Shown here: positions 23,902 through 32,108 of the stretch, piece after piece | How the letters are laid out: every line of letters starts with the position of its first letter | Numbering within the stretch: the stretch's first letter is position 1 | NCBI RefSeq assembly: GCF_001273845.1 | Contig: NZ_JHBW01000063.1 | Coordinates: 1-64,000 of the forward strand | Source: Leucobacter musarum subsp. musarum | GTDB lineage: Bacteria > Actinomycetota > Actinomycetes > Actinomycetales > Microbacteriaceae | Length of the DNA: 64,000 bases | Direction of reading: 5' to 3' | The notes under the pieces: model-generated | What the model was told of the DNA's origin: nothing | The model's input: only the letters and a program-made list of their open reading frames with translations | Databases searched by the model: none | Made by a program: the position numbers and the translations under genes

Positions 23902-24938
23902 GGTGCCTCCGTGTTGTCGCTGGGGTGTGGTGCTGGGGATGGCACTGGCGCTGGCTGCGACGCGAACAGGTTCAGGCCGAGCGCCCGCGAGAGGAACGCG
24001 CACACCCGCTGCCCGCGCACGCTGTTGCCGGCGGAGTCGAGCGGGGGCGAGAACACGCCAATCGCCCCTTTGCCGGGCGACACTGCGACGATGCCGCCGG
24101 CGACCCCCGACTTCGCCGGAACCCCGATTTCGTACAGCCACTCGCCCGAGCGCTCGTACATGCCGCACGATGCCAGCACCGCGAGGGTGTCGCGTGCGAC
24201 CTCGGCCGAAACGACCCGCGCCCCCGTGATGGGGTTCACGCCGCCGTCGGCGAGGGTCGCGCCCATGACGGCGAGGTCGTGGGCCGTCACCGTGAGCGCG
24301 CACTGCCGCGTATACGTGTCGACGACGGCGTCAGGGTCGGTCTCGAGGCGGCCGTAGCCCTCGAGCAGCCGGGCGATGGCGCGGTTGCGGGTGTTGGTGC
24401 GCATCTCTGAGCGGTACACCTCGGCGTCGATCTCGAGTTCGCGGCCCGCAAATCTGCTGAGCCCGTCGCGCACCCGCGCCCAGCGTTCGTCATGCGATGC
24501 CGCCGGCATCAGGGCGGTGGTCGCGATGGCGCCGGCGTTGACCATCGGGTTCATCGGGCAGCCGCCGTTGAGTTCGAGCGCCATGACCGAGTTGAACGGC
24601 AGGCCCGTGTTGTTCACGCCGACCCGGTCGTGCACCGCCTGATGCCCGATGGCCTCGCAGACCAGCGCGAAGACGAAGGCTTTCGAGATCGATTGGATCG
24701 AGAATGCATGGTCGGCGTCACCGTGCTCGTGCGCGCCGCCGGCAACGTCGACGACCGAAATGCCGAAGAGGTCGGGTGGCGCCTCGGCGAGAATCGGAAT
24801 GTAGTCGGCGACCGAGCCCTCGCGGTGCGATGCGTATCTCGCGTGGGCTTGCCGCACGAGGTCGTCGATGTCGGTTGGGGCCGGCAGCGCTCCGGTGAAC
24901 GCGCGCTGCGGCACGCCTTGTAGGTCGACTTCGAACAT
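23898..24938 (-). CDS. glsA: Glutaminase A
   Basis: 346 residues. ATG 24938 is chosen over the in-frame ATG 24953 because GGGGGAGG lies directly before it. It belongs to the serine-dependent glutaminase family: the catalytic S-x-x-K tetrad is SISK at 83-86, and GGCPMNPMVNAGAIATT and GVAGGIVAVSPGKGAIGVFSPPLD near the end are diagnostic. It hydrolyses L-glutamine to glutamate and ammonia in the cytoplasm and may support acid tolerance. Coupling by overlap with the MFS pump is unusual; a substrate or product carrier role for the pump is conceivable but unproven. Confidence 0.93.
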   Translation of the reverse strand: MFEVDLQGVPQRAFTGALPAPTDIDDLVRQAHARYASHREGSVADYIPILAEAPPDLFGISVVDVAGGAHEHGDADHAFSIQSISKAFVFALVCEAIGHQAVHDRVGVNNTGLPFNSVMALELNGGCPMNPMVNAGAIATTALMPAASHDERWARVRDGLSRFAGRELEIDAEVYRSEMRTNTRNRAIARLLEGYGRLETDPDAVVDTYTRQCALTVTAHDLAVMGATLADGGVNPITGARVVSAEVARDTLAVLASCGMYERSGEWLYEIGVPAKSGVAGGIVAVSPGKGAIGVFSPPLDSAGNSVRGQRVCAFLSRALGLNLFASQPAPVPSPAPHPSDNTEAP

Positions 24939-25081
24939 CCGGCCCTCCCCCATCGGGTACCGAGATCACGATGTCTTCAGTAAACCTCTCCACGCATAAG
25001 AAACGCAATGGTGGGTTTCGGTTCGCGACGGTTCCTGCGGTGAGTCGAGGCTCGCGCGGGGTGGCGCGCGGGCGAGCAGAG

Positions 25082-25504
25082 TTAGTTCAGGATCTCCCCG
25101 CGCTGCTCGGGCGCCACGTTCACGATGCGATCTCGCCAGAACTGCAGGGCTTCTGGGGTTAGTCGTTTCCAGTCGGTGACCTCGCGCACGACCCGCAGCG
25201 GCGCGGTGCTGCGGTAGGAGCGTGTGGGGTTGCCAGGGAACTTCTTGTCGGTGACGTTGGGGTCGTCGTCGAATGCGTCTGTGGGCTCGACCTCGTAGAC
25301 ACGGGGCGTTGCCGTGCCGTCCGCGAGCTCGGCGGCGAGTTCTGCGGCGAGGCCTGCGCCATCGGCGACCGCCGTGAAGTAGATGTGCCGCATGATCACT
25401 TCGGGCCGGTAGTTCGACGGCCGACCGGCCTCGAGCAGATCACCCGGCTGAACGTCGGCGATCGTGCCGTGGAAGAAGGGCCCGGTTTCGTCTACGAGTG
25501 TCAT
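25082..25504 (-). CDS. arr: Rifamycin ADP-ribosyltransferase (Arr)
   Basis: 140 residues from ATG 25504, with GGGGAG seven bases upstream. It matches the Arr family along its length: VDETGPFFHGTIADVQPGD, AGRPSNYRPEVIMRHIYFTA, YEVEPTDAFDDDPNVTDKKF, PGNPTRSYRSTAPLRVV and EVTDWKR. Arr transfers ADP-ribose from NAD to the rifamycin ansa bridge and so inactivates the antibiotic; chromosomal copies are known in mycobacteria and other actinobacteria. The gene has GC content like its neighbours and no mobile element beside it, so it looks resident. A DnaA-box-like 9-mer lies in its upstream region. Confidence 0.95.
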   Translation of the reverse strand: MTLVDETGPFFHGTIADVQPGDLLEAGRPSNYRPEVIMRHIYFTAVADGAGLAAELAAELADGTATPRVYEVEPTDAFDDDPNVTDKKFPGNPTRSYRSTAPLRVVREVTDWKRLTPEALQFWRDRIVNVAPEQRGEILN

Positions 25505-25585
25505 TGAAGTCTCCCCTACTGTTCGCACACAGCAGAGTACTCGCGCTTATCGCGGTAAATGACCCTTAGCGGATCGTGACGGGTC

Positions 25586-25594
25586 TGTGGATAA
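25586..25594. promoter_or_regulatory. Perfect DnaA-box 9-mer outside oriC
   Basis: TGTGGATAA, the reverse complement of TTATCCACA, lies in the divergent region between arr and the EssC-like gene. A single box may serve DnaA-dependent regulation or be chance. Confidence 0.4.
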
Positions 25595-25634
25595 CTTCTG
25601 CAACGTTCCGTGCGCGTGTGCTTCACTCCACCCT

Positions 25635-28600
25635 ATGAAGTTCCGACTTTCCGTTGTCGAGTACCTCGACGATGTGCACCAACGCTTTCGAGACGTGACC
25701 CTCACGTGCGACGCCACATCCACAGTCGGCGAGCTCGCGCGTAACCTCGTGCGCGGTGGCGCCGGTCACCCGCAGCTCGTTCCTTTCGCCGTGCATCGTC
25801 AGGCTCCGATGACGCTCCGTATGACTCAGCCAGACGGCACCGTGCTGATACTCGACGCGGGCGATCTCACTGCAAGCTCAGGTCTGATCTCGGGTGCGCG
25901 CATCGAACCCGTGCTCGAATCTCATCCCGGTGACGGGCGTCGCACCAAGCTCGCGATTGCCGCGCTGACCGTCATGAACGGCTCGCAAGAGCAGGTGGTC
26001 TTTCTCCCTGCAGATCGTGCCACGACGATTGGACGTGACCGTGCGAATCGAGTGGAGCTGCACGACCTGAGCGTGTCGCGGCGTCACGCGATCCTGCGCC
26101 GCGTCGGTGACGCGCTCGAAATCGAGGACCTCGGGTCCGCGAACGGCACGTCACTCATTGACGCGAACGGTGAACGGATTGCATCGGAGACCACGATCAT
26201 TCGATTCAACCGTTCGGCGACCGTGGAGTTCGGCACAGTCCGGGTGCAGGTCACCCTCGGGCCTCCGGCGACTGCGCCCACTCCATTCGACAGCACGATG
26301 CAGCACGTGCAGTCGCCGCATGTCGATCCGGTCTTCAACCCACCCCGAATCGAGCTGCCAGCGCCTCCCGATGAGGCTGAATCAGCACGATTTCCGCTCA
26401 TCGCGATGGTGGCTCCCCTCATCATGGGCGGGGTGCTCTACCTCACCACGCATTCAACGATGAGCTTGATCTTCGTCGCACTGTCGCCGCTCATCATGAT
26501 CGGCTCATGGTTCGACAATCGACTCACTCGGCGCAAGACGACCCGTCGCAAGCTCGATGAGTTCGAGACGGGCATTACGCAGTGCCAGCAAGAGCTTGAG
26601 GTGAACATCACGCGCGAACGCACCAGTCGCGACGCCGAATCGCCGTCCGCTACGACGCTCGCGAGCTTCGTCGCACAACAAGACCCGCGAGTCTGGTCTC
26701 GCCGCCCCGAGCATCGCGCGTTTCTCGAGTTGCGGCTCGGCACCGGCACCCTGGCGAGCCGCAAAACGGTGGATCTGCCGCCTCGCGGCAAAATCGCGGC
26801 CGCACAATGGGCGCGGCTGACCGAAGTTCACGATCGCTACGCGACAATCGACGCCGTGCCCGTGCTCGAGCGCCTCGACCGCTGCGGTTCGATCGGCATC
26901 GCCGGCCACCCAGCGTGGGCGGCATCGGCTGCCCGGGCAATCCTGCTGCAACTCACCGCACTGCACTCCCCGGCAGACCTCGTCGTCACCGCGTTCGCGA
27001 ACAACGCACAGGCCGACGCGGAGTGGGCCTGGGTCAAATGGCTGCCCCACGCCGACTCGGCATACAGCCCCATTTCGGGAGCCCACCTTGCGGCAGACGA
27101 GCGCAGCGGAAATCTGCTGCTCACCGAGCTTGAAGGCCTCATCGCCGACCGCGCTGCGGACGCGCATGCCGGGCAAGTGCGCTCGCGCATGTCGGGTAAC
27201 GCGGCAGACGCAGGCGAACGCCTCGCCGCCACGGATCGCGAGCCGATGCACCCCGCCGTGATCGTGCTGGTGCTCGCTGACACACTCGTCGACCGCACCC
27301 GGGTGGTCGGCCTCGCCGAAGACGGCGCCGACGTCAGCGTGCACATCTTGTGGATCGCGCGTTCGGTCGGCGACGTTCCCGCCGCATGCCGCACCGTCAT
27401 CGAAGCTCATACCGACATCTGGCGCGCGCATTTCGTGCGGCAAAGTGAGGTGGTTGAGCTGAGCTCGCTCGAAGGTGTCGAGCTCCCGGCGATCCAAACG
27501 TACGCTCGTGAACTCGCGCCGTTCGTCGATGCGGGCGCGCGCGTGCTCGATGAGAGCGATTTACCGCGAAGCGTTGCACTCGCGCGAATCGTGCCCGGCG
27601 ACATTCTCGGGTCTGCGGAGGCGATCGAACAGCAGTGGCGCGCGACCGACAGCCTGGTCGCGAACTGGCGACCCGGCGGCGAACGTGCACCGGGCACGCT
27701 CGCCGCAGTCGTCGGCCAAGGCAGTGCCGGTGCGGTCGAAATCGATCTCAGACTGCACGGACCCCACGCGCTCGTCGGCGGCACCACGGGGTCGGGCAAG
27801 TCAGAGTTTCTGCAAACCTGGATACTCTCGCTCGCGGCGAACTACGCTCCGGATCGCCTCACCTTTCTGCTCGTCGATTACAAAGGCGGTGCCGCGTTCG
27901 CCGACTGCGTCGATCTGCCGCACACGGTCGGCCTCGTGACCGACCTCAATACCCACCTGGTGCGCCGAGCCCTGACCTCGCTTCGCGCCGAGCTGCGGTA
28001 TCGCGAGGAGTTGTTGGCCGAAAAAGGTGCCAAAGATCTCATCGCTCTGGAACGGCGCGGCGACTCGGAAGCTCCGCCGGCCCTTGTCATCGTCATCGAC
28101 GAATTCGCAGCGCTGGCGAAAGAGATTCCCGAATTCGTCGACGGCGTGATCGACGTCGCCCAGCGCGGACGGTCGCTCGGCCTGCACCTGGTGATGGCTA
28201 CGCAGCGGCCGGCCGGGGTCATCACCGACAACCTCCGCGCCAACACGAATTTGCGTGTTGCACTGCGCATGGCGGATCCGGCCGACAGCTCAGACGTGAT
28301 CGGCGTCGCAGACGCGGCACTGTTCTCGCCCGAAGTTCCTGGTCGAGCAGCGATCAAGGTCGGTGCCGGGCGTCTGGCGCACCTGCAGGCGGGGTATCTC
28401 GGTGGTCGTGCCGAGACCGAGCACCGAGACGCCGTCGAGGTGCGCGACCTCGAATTCGGTGAGCGCGACCCGTGGAATCTGATCCCCGAAGCGCGGTCGG
28501 GAGGCGCGCGAGCCCACCGCGGCACTCGCGACATCGAGACGCTCGCCAACAACATTCGCAACGCGGCGCAGCACCTCGGCACGGCAACCCCGCGCCGCCC

Positions 28601-30227
28601 CTGGGTCGATCAACTGCCTGACGAGTTGCCGGTCGATTCTCTGCAGCCGCCGTCGGCCGCCCCTCGCAGCGCCCGACGCGGCGCAGCGGCCGGTGTGCTG
28701 CTCGGCCTGATCGATGAACCGCAGTCGCAACGGCAGTCTCCGTATATGCTGCAGCTCGCAGAGATCGGCAACCTCGCGATCTTTGGTGGCGCGGGCTCTG
28801 GCAAGACCACCGCACTCCTCTCGCTCGCCGTCTCGGCGGTGACCGCCGATCCACGCACGCATCTCTACGGCATCGACTGCGCCGGCGGGCGCCTCGGAAT
28901 ACTCAGGGCGATGCCGCACACGGGCGACATCGTTCCGGGTGACGAGCGCGATCGCGTCATCCGCTTGCTCGCGCTCGCAAAGCACACCATCGCTGAGCGG
29001 ACTGCCGCGGCTGCCGAGAACCCCGCACCGGTGATCGTGTTGCTCGACGGACTCGCGGCGTTCCGCGACGCGCACGAGCATCGCGGCGGTGGCGGCGACC
29101 CGTTCGCCGATCTCATCGACATCGCAGCGAGCGGACGCAGCGTGAATGTGCACGTCGTGCTCACCTCAGAACGGTCGAACGGACTTCCCGCCTCCCTCGC
29201 ATCGAGCTTCTCAGAGCGCCTCGCGTTGCAGCTGACCGCTGAGGCGGATTACCAGATGCTCGGGGTGCCCCTTGAGGCACTTGAGAACGCCGGGCCCGGG
29301 CGTGCCATTCGCATCGGTTCTGGCCACGAACTCCAGATCGCGCTGCCCGGGGCGTCCGGCGATCTTTCGGACACGCGCACTGCGCTGGAGCAGCTCGCGC
29401 TGCGGTTCGGTGGTCAGCTCACCGACGGACCAGCACCGGTGCCCGCGGTTCCCGTGGCGATCGACCGCTCAGACATCGTGCGCAGCACCGGCGCGAGCGC
29501 GCCATTCGCTCTCGACACCGACCGCCTCGAGGGCGTCGGCACACCGAGTGAGGGGTTGGCACTCGTCACCGGGCCGGCGGGTTCCGGGCGCACGCATGCG
29601 GTTCGGTCACTGCTCGCGGCGATGAACGACGATGCCGGAGTCGCTGAGCGCCCGCTTGATGCCGTGCTGATTGCCCCGCGGCGCAGCGAGTTGCGTACTG
29701 CAGCCGCGTGGTCGACGGTAGCCGACACCGCGGAATCTCGGACCGAGCTCATCGAACGCCTTACACGCGCACTCGGCGGCACCCCCACTGCGCCGGCGGG
29801 CCTCACGTTGCTGCCGCTCGTCGGCACCGTTCCTCCTGGAGCTGAGCCTTCCGAGCCCGCGGCTTCCGCCGCCACCATCCCTCCACCATTCCCGCGGCCC
29901 GGCGCTCGCGCGATCGTCGTCATCGAAGACATCGGCGGGTTCGACGGCAGCGGCAACGAGGCGGCGCTCGGCGCACTGCTCAAACTGCTGCGCCGCAGTG
30001 ACGCGACGACCATCGTCGAGGGTGAGAACGCCACGCTGGGAACCGTGTGGGAACTCGCTTCACCGCTGCGCGGTGCGCGCTGGGCGCTGGCGCTGCAACC
30101 CGACGCGAATGACGCGCCTTCGGTATTCACCACCCCGTTCACGCACGCGAAACGCGCCGACTTTCCGCCCGGGCGAGGGTTCCTGGTGCAGAGCGGCCGC
30201 ATCACCGGGGTGCACGTGGGGCTGTGA
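25635..30227 (+). CDS. FHA-domain FtsK/SpoIIIE-type triple ATPase, EssC/EccC-like
   Basis: 1530 residues from ATG 25635 (MKFRLSVVEYL). There is no clear ribosome site; a GTG at 25587 is the longer alternative. Order of parts: an N-terminal ubiquitin-like/EssC-type region (1-110); an FHA domain at about 130-200 with IGRDRANRVELHDLSVSRRH and DLGSANGT; two membrane helices at about 253-295; then three FtsK-type ATPase domains with P-loops GTTGSGKS (716-723), GGAGSGKT (1051-1058) and GPAGSGRT (1313-1320). Only the first has a clear acidic Walker B (VIVIDEFAAL) and MATQRPAGVITDN; the third P-loop has Arg for Lys. This is the plan of type VII secretion motors. No WXG100, EccB, EccD, EccE or mycosin gene lies in this window, so it appears as a lone motor. 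Confidence 0.88.
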   Translation: MKFRLSVVEYLDDVHQRFRDVTLTCDATSTVGELARNLVRGGAGHPQLVPFAVHRQAPMTLRMTQPDGTVLILDAGDLTASSGLISGARIEPVLESHPGDGRRTKLAIAALTVMNGSQEQVVFLPADRATTIGRDRANRVELHDLSVSRRHAILRRVGDALEIEDLGSANGTSLIDANGERIASETTIIRFNRSATVEFGTVRVQVTLGPPATAPTPFDSTMQHVQSPHVDPVFNPPRIELPAPPDEAESARFPLIAMVAPLIMGGVLYLTTHSTMSLIFVALSPLIMIGSWFDNRLTRRKTTRRKLDEFETGITQCQQELEVNITRERTSRDAESPSATTLASFVAQQDPRVWSRRPEHRAFLELRLGTGTLASRKTVDLPPRGKIAAAQWARLTEVHDRYATIDAVPVLERLDRCGSIGIAGHPAWAASAARAILLQLTALHSPADLVVTAFANNAQADAEWAWVKWLPHADSAYSPISGAHLAADERSGNLLLTELEGLIADRAADAHAGQVRSRMSGNAADAGERLAATDREPMHPAVIVLVLADTLVDRTRVVGLAEDGADVSVHILWIARSVGDVPAACRTVIEAHTDIWRAHFVRQSEVVELSSLEGVELPAIQTYARELAPFVDAGARVLDESDLPRSVALARIVPGDILGSAEAIEQQWRATDSLVANWRPGGERAPGTLAAVVGQGSAGAVEIDLRLHGPHALVGGTTGSGKSEFLQTWILSLAANYAPDRLTFLLVDYKGGAAFADCVDLPHTVGLVTDLNTHLVRRALTSLRAELRYREELLAEKGAKDLIALERRGDSEAPPALVIVIDEFAALAKEIPEFVDGVIDVAQRGRSLGLHLVMATQRPAGVITDNLRANTNLRVALRMADPADSSDVIGVADAALFSPEVPGRAAIKVGAGRLAHLQAGYLGGRAETEHRDAVEVRDLEFGERDPWNLIPEARSGGARAHRGTRDIETLANNIRNAAQHLGTATPRRPWVDQLPDELPVDSLQPPSAAPRSARRGAAAGVLLGLIDEPQSQRQSPYMLQLAEIGNLAIFGGAGSGKTTALLSLAVSAVTADPRTHLYGIDCAGGRLGILRAMPHTGDIVPGDERDRVIRLLALAKHTIAERTAAAAENPAPVIVLLDGLAAFRDAHEHRGGGGDPFADLIDIAASGRSVNVHVVLTSERSNGLPASLASSFSERLALQLTAEADYQMLGVPLEALENAGPGRAIRIGSGHELQIALPGASGDLSDTRTALEQLALRFGGQLTDGPAPVPAVPVAIDRSDIVRSTGASAPFALDTDRLEGVGTPSEGLALVTGPAGSGRTHAVRSLLAAMNDDAGVAERPLDAVLIAPRRSELRTAAAWSTVADTAESRTELIERLTRALGGTPTAPAGLTLLPLVGTVPPGAEPSEPAASAATIPPPFPRPGARAIVVIEDIGGFDGSGNEAALGALLKLLRRSDATTIVEGENATLGTVWELASPLRGARWALALQPDANDAPSVFTTPFTHAKRADFPPGRGFLVQSGRITGVHVGL

Positions 30228-30256
30228 GTGGGCCGCGCGGCGTACTACACCTCGCA

Positions 30257-30319
30257 CACCGATTCGACGAAACGCACACACTGGAGGTCGAAAACTGTAT
30301 GCGTTTCGTTGAATCGGTG
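30257..30319. repeat. 24-bp imperfect inverted repeat behind the EssC-like gene
   Basis: The arms 30257-30280 and 30296-30319 match at 22 of 24 positions when one is reverse-complemented (core ACGAAACGCA/TGCGTTTCGT), around a 15-base spacer. It begins 30 bases after the EssC-like stop. No T-run follows, so it is not a standard terminator; a protein-binding or transposon-end-like function is possible. Confidence 0.7.
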
Positions 30320-30394
30320 CCGGAAGAATGACTTGGCAGGCAAGTGTTCGACGGGCCCGAGGCCAAATGAACCTGGAAGCCTCCACACAACGCA

Positions 30395-30427
30395 ATAGGC
30401 CCCGATTCACAAAGAATCGGGGCCTAT
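30395..30427. terminator. Bidirectional terminator, tRNA-Leu / EssC-like gene
   Basis: Perfect 14-bp arms (ATAGGCCCCGATTC and its complement) around a five-base loop, 12 bases beyond the 3' end of tRNA-Leu on the minus strand and 170 bases behind the EssC-like gene on the plus strand. Confidence 0.8.
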
Positions 30428-30438
30428 CTCATTACTCG

Positions 30439-30521
30439 TGCGCGAGGGGGGACTTGAACCCCCACGCCCTTGCGGGCACTGGCACCTGAAGCCAGCGCGT
30501 CTGCCATTCCGCCACTCGCGC
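30439..30521 (-). tRNA. tRNA-Leu (anticodon CAG)
   Basis: 83 bases on the minus strand without encoded CCA. The acceptor arms GCGCGAG and CTCGCGC pair perfectly, with a D-arm GGCGGAATGGCAGACGC. The anticodon stem-loop TGGCTTCAGGTGCCA gives anticodon CAG. A long class II variable arm (GTGCCCGCAAGGGCGTG region) and a T-loop TTCAAGT complete it. Its place upstream of fhaA is conserved in actinobacteria (leuT beside Rv0020c). Confidence 0.96.
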
Positions 30522-30655
30522 GAGTCGTTTCCTGAGCGCCTCCACTCAGACAACTCCCCTAGCTTAGCACCCTGGGGCCCGCACACCAAAGCGGGCTAAA
30601 CTAAAGCAAACCGCCGCGGGCGCCGCCCGTGGTTCATGGAGGGACGTACCGACTC

Positions 30656-31531
30656 GTGGGCATTCTGGACAGCGTGGAGCGCGGGCTCGAGCGTGCCGTC
30701 AACGGCGCCTTCGCCCGAACCTTCCGCTCCGGCGTGCAGCCCGTCGAGATCGCGTCGGCGCTGAAGCGCGAACTCGATATCGGCGCCGTGATCGTCGACC
30801 GCGACCGCGTGCTCGCCCCCAACCGGTTTGTCGTGCGCGTCTCCGAGAAAGACGCGGCCCGACTGCTGCAGCTCGGCGGCACCCTTGAGCAAGAGCTGCG
30901 CGGGGTCGTGCTGAAGCACGCCAAACGTCAGAGCTACCAGCTGCTCGGTGAACCCGACGTCGAGATTCGCGAAGATCACTCCATTACCGCCGGCGTGCTG
31001 CAGGTCGACGCCTCACGCGTCGAAGGAGCCGTCGACTGGGTCGCGGTCATCGATGTCGACGGCACGCGCCACGAACTGCGTCGCGGCACCACAACGGTCG
31101 GCCGCGGCAGCGACTGCGGCATTCGCATCGGCGACAACGCGGCATCGCGCAAGCACCTCGAACTCATCTGGGATGGTGCGGCCGGCATCGCCCGCGATCT
31201 CGGCTCGACCAACGGGTCGAAGATCAACGGCCAGCGCTTCCGCGAGGCCGCGCTCTCCCCCGGCACCGTCATCACGATCGGGCAGACCGGCCTCCAGTTC
31301 CAACTGGTGCCGGGCCGCTCGGCCACCGCGTCGCGCACCCCGGCACCCGCCGCACCGACGCGAGCCACCCCGGCGCCCCAGACTTCTGCACCCGCACGAC
31401 CCACGACTCCCGCAGCCCCGGTCTCCCCCAGCACTCCTGCACCGCGACGCACTGCTGCGCCCACTCCGAATCCGAACGCGACGCCAAGCGCCGCCCCCGG
31501 AATCGACGAAGACTTCTGGAGAGGCCTGTGA
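30656..31531 (+). CDS. fhaA: FhaA: DUF3662 plus FHA domain phosphothreonine-binding protein
   Basis: 291 residues from GTG 30656 (MGILDSVERGLE), the conserved family start, with GGAGGGA upstream. Residues 1-115 are the DUF3662 domain. An FHA domain follows at about 145-220 (TVGRGSDCGIRIGDNAASRKH, DLGSTNGSKING), then a Pro/Ala/Thr tail of some 65 residues that ends in a compact DEDFWRGL peptide. FhaA binds phosphorylated partners of PknA/PknB and in mycobacteria regulates peptidoglycan precursor flipping through MviN. It is the first gene of the seven-gene cell-wall signalling operon; its stop overlaps the fhaB start by GTGA. Confidence 0.93.
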   Translation: MGILDSVERGLERAVNGAFARTFRSGVQPVEIASALKRELDIGAVIVDRDRVLAPNRFVVRVSEKDAARLLQLGGTLEQELRGVVLKHAKRQSYQLLGEPDVEIREDHSITAGVLQVDASRVEGAVDWVAVIDVDGTRHELRRGTTTVGRGSDCGIRIGDNAASRKHLELIWDGAAGIARDLGSTNGSKINGQRFREAALSPGTVITIGQTGLQFQLVPGRSATASRTPAPAAPTRATPAPQTSAPARPTTPAAPVSPSTPAPRRTAAPTPNPNATPSAAPGIDEDFWRGL

Positions 31532-32106
31532 CGAGCGAACTCACGCTCCTGATCCTCCGCATCGGTTTCCTACTGCTGCTGTGGATCTTCATCTTCGCCA
31601 TTGTGTACGCCCTGCGCAGCGACTTGTTCGGCGCTCCCGTGCGCCGCATGAAGGGCGATTCGGGCCCATCCGTGCAGGCGGTCACCCCGCAGCCCGCGGC
31701 CCCGGTCGCCGCAGCATCGGCTCCGCAGTCGGCCGCGAAGCAAGCCGTGCCCCACAGCTCGGGCCCCGCGATCACCCCCAGCGGCGGCGCTCTGCCCTCC
31801 GCGGGCGGGTCTGGCGCCCCGCGCCATCTCGTCATCACCTCCGGCGTCGCCACTGGCACCTCGATCGAGCTTGACGAAGACCTCGTCACGATCGGCCGCA
31901 GCAGCGATTCGACCCTCGTGATCGTCGACGAGTACACCTCGACCTATCACGCACGACTCGTGCGCACCGGCGAGCAGTGGATTCTCACCGACCTCGACTC
32001 CACCAACGGCACGAAACTCGACGGAGCTCGCGTCACGAAGTCCGTTCCCGTCGCCTCGTTCACGCCCGTCACCATCGGCACGACCACCTTCGAGTTGAGG
32101 CCCTGA
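31528..32106 (+). CDS. fhaB: FhaB: membrane-anchored FHA domain protein (FipA-like)
   Basis: 192 residues from GTG 31528. An N-terminal membrane helix (about 6-28, IGFLLLLWIFIFAIVYAL), a Pro/Ala-rich linker, and a C-terminal FHA domain from about 107 (GTSIELDEDLVTIGRSSDST, STYHARLV, DLDSTNGTKLDG). Mycobacterial FhaB/FipA recruits phosphorylated divisome and elongation proteins. It is coupled by overlap to fhaA; pstP begins two bases after its stop. Confidence 0.94.
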   Translation: MTSELTLLILRIGFLLLLWIFIFAIVYALRSDLFGAPVRRMKGDSGPSVQAVTPQPAAPVAAASAPQSAAKQAVPHSSGPAITPSGGALPSAGGSGAPRHLVITSGVATGTSIELDEDLVTIGRSSDSTLVIVDEYTSTYHARLVRTGEQWILTDLDSTNGTKLDGARVTKSVPVASFTPVTIGTTTFELRP

Positions 32107-32108
32107 GC

